From Cyclobacteriaceae bacterium (GTDB lineage Bacteria; Bacteroidota; Bacteroidia; Cytophagales; Cyclobacteriaceae), in assembly GCA_015492915.1 (NCBI GenBank), contig WGED01000484.1, positions 1 to 8,019 on the forward strand: DNA of 8,019 bases, in the 5' to 3' direction. A program made the translations under genes and the position numbers. Shown one piece after another: positions 7,059-8,019 of the stretch; the first letter of the stretch is position 1; every line of letters starts with the position of its first letter. The notes beneath the pieces are model-generated. The model was not told the origin of the DNA. It saw only the letters and a list, made by a program, of their open reading frames with translations, and made no database searches.

Positions 7059-8019
7059 ATGAATAACTTTTACCGTACTTTTTCTTTTTTTCTAAAAGGA
7101 GTTGTTTTCCTTTCTTTATTTATATTCCAGTTGCAATCCTATGCGCAGGTCACTATCACCCTCGCTACTGGAGGAGAAAGCATTTGTTTGAATTCTGGCC
7201 CGTCTGCAAGCAACTATTATCCGTTATCAAATATTGTTGTAACAGAAACCGCCAATACAGATTTTACGACTGGGGTAAATGTTACTTTCATTCTCGGTTT
7301 TAGTGGCACGGGGACTTTTGAATTTGAACCGGGAATCGGGAATGTCTCAGTTACAGGAAACGGCATGACAGCCAATTCCATCGTGGTAAACACATCGAAT
7401 GTCACGGTGGATTTTACATTGAACAGTACGGCAGATCTCACTATTAATAGTTTCACAATTGCAGGACTTAGGGTAAGGTCAACAGTTGCAGGCACTGGCA
7501 ATATTATCAGGCTTGGTGGTACTATGACCATCAATGGCGATGTTGTCGGAACTAATCATGGAAATTTAGGTTCTTCAGATCCACCGACAGCTAATGCCGG
7601 AATAGACGGAGAAACATGCGAGACAACAGCATTTTCTGTTAATGATGCCTCTGCAACTAATTATTCGAGTTTATTATGGACTGAAAATGGGGGAGGTATA
7701 CTTTCCGGGGAAACGACTTTGACCCCTATTTATACGCCTGTAACGACAGATGGAGGATCATCAGTCACTTTGACACTGACTGTAAATGGTAATGGAGGCT
7801 GCGGATCAGTTATTGATACAAAAATATTAAATGTAACCGCTGCTCCGGTAGTTAATGCCGGAGTAGCAGCCGAGACGTGCCAGGATGCGTCCTATACGGT
7901 GAGTGATGCTACGGGGAGCAATTATACAAGTATCATTTGGAGTCATGATGGAGGAGGCAGTATAACGAACGGCAATACGCTGACGCCTACGTACACGCCA
8001 GTTGCGGGGGATGCGGGCA
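7059..8019 (+). CDS. Large secreted Ig/PKD-like repeat protein, 3'-truncated by the window edge
   Basis: The frame is open from ATG 7059 to the last base (320 codons) with no stop, so only the N-terminal part is seen. An in-frame TAG at 7041 rules out an upstream start. A signal peptide (FFLKGVVFLSLFIFQLQ core, cleavage after SYA, before QVTI) shows export. Residues about 30-175 form a Thr/Asn/Gly-rich beta domain (TGVNVTFILGFSGTGTFEFE; ADLTINSFTIAGL). From residue 178 a tandem array starts, with NAG-x4-ETC, NY(S/T)S-x-x-W, GGG and TLTP-x-YTPV as fixed points. Such arrays are typical of Bacteroidota cell-surface adhesins and gliding-type proteins, which usually end in a type IX secretion or gliding-motility C-terminal domain. 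That end lies outside the window, so T9SS export is inferred. It may be functionally linked to the preceding barrel and lipoprotein, or be an independent neighbour. Confidence 0.85.
   Translation, partial: MNNFYRTFSFFLKGVVFLSLFIFQLQSYAQVTITLATGGESICLNSGPSASNYYPLSNIVVTETANTDFTTGVNVTFILGFSGTGTFEFEPGIGNVSVTGNGMTANSIVVNTSNVTVDFTLNSTADLTINSFTIAGLRVRSTVAGTGNIIRLGGTMTINGDVVGTNHGNLGSSDPPTANAGIDGETCETTAFSVNDASATNYSSLLWTENGGGILSGETTLTPIYTPVTTDGGSSVTLTLTVNGNGGCGSVIDTKILNVTAAPVVNAGVAAETCQDASYTVSDATGSNYTSIIWSHDGGGSITNGNTLTPTYTPVAGDAG
7590..8019 (+). repeat. Tandem 87-residue Ig/PKD-like repeats in the adhesin gene
   Basis: Unit 1 spans 7590-7850 (261 bases, 87 codons). Unit 2 begins at 7851 and runs off the window. 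Aligned protein anchors are ANAGIDGETC / VNAGVAAETC, VNDASATNYSSLLW / VSDATGSNYTSIIW, ENGGGIL / HDGGGSI and TLTPIYTPV / TLTPTYTPV. Unit 1 also has a second Cys in GGCGS, which could pair with the ETC cysteine. The DNA is less alike than the protein, so these are old duplications rather than recent copies. More units probably follow downstream. Confidence 0.88.

Noticed and set aside
7217..7534. Antisense 105-codon ORF
   Set aside because: It lies opposite the adhesin gene, which has a signal peptide and repeats. The antisense product is low-complexity Val/Pro/Thr, as expected from reading the reverse of Thr/Asn/Gly-rich codons.

Overview
The window reads as AT-rich chromosomal DNA from a Bacteroidota bacterium, most likely a Cytophagales-type free-living species. 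The organism is an inference, supported by three things: start codons without Shine-Dalgarno motifs, secretory signal peptides ending in 'x-G-Q' or 'Y-A-Q' as is common in that phylum, and gene families typical of it (PorT-like outer-membrane barrel, DGG-repeat lipoprotein, giant repeat adhesin). No RNA gene, insertion sequence, CRISPR array or integrase is visible. All five genes lie on the + strand.

Layout. (1) 1-1470: the 3' part of a gene whose start lies upstream of the window. It encodes what look like three TIR-type alpha/beta domains in a row. (2) 1472-4600, one base further on: a 1042-residue STAND NTPase of the nSTAND1 type with a winged-helix region, one transmembrane helix in the middle, an Ala/Glu/Arg-rich coiled coil and a C-terminal seven-bladed WD40 propeller. 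(3) 4612-5688, 11 bases further on: a secreted protein with a short helical N-terminal domain and a predicted outer-membrane beta barrel. (4) 5706-6968 (or from GTG 5685, overlapping gene 3): a lipoprotein made of DGG/YGG-type propeller repeats. (5) After a 90-base gap, 7059 to the window end: the 5' part of a large secreted protein that enters a tandem array of about 87-residue Ig/PKD-like repeats.

How the parts may work together. Genes 1-4 are packed tightly enough to be one transcription unit. TIR plus nSTAND1-WD40 resembles the sensor/effector pairs of bacterial conflict (anti-phage or self/non-self) systems. In those, the STAND ATPase senses a trigger with its repeat domain and passes the signal to a TIR effector. 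What is unusual here is that the STAND protein is membrane-spanning, so its propeller is predicted to lie in the periplasm, and that the same unit encodes an outer-membrane barrel and a propeller lipoprotein. This suggests an envelope-spanning sensing system: surface or periplasmic parts (genes 3 and 4, perhaps 5) linked through a transmembrane STAND switch to a cytoplasmic TIR protein. That functional link is inference from gene order and predicted topology. The families themselves are well supported.
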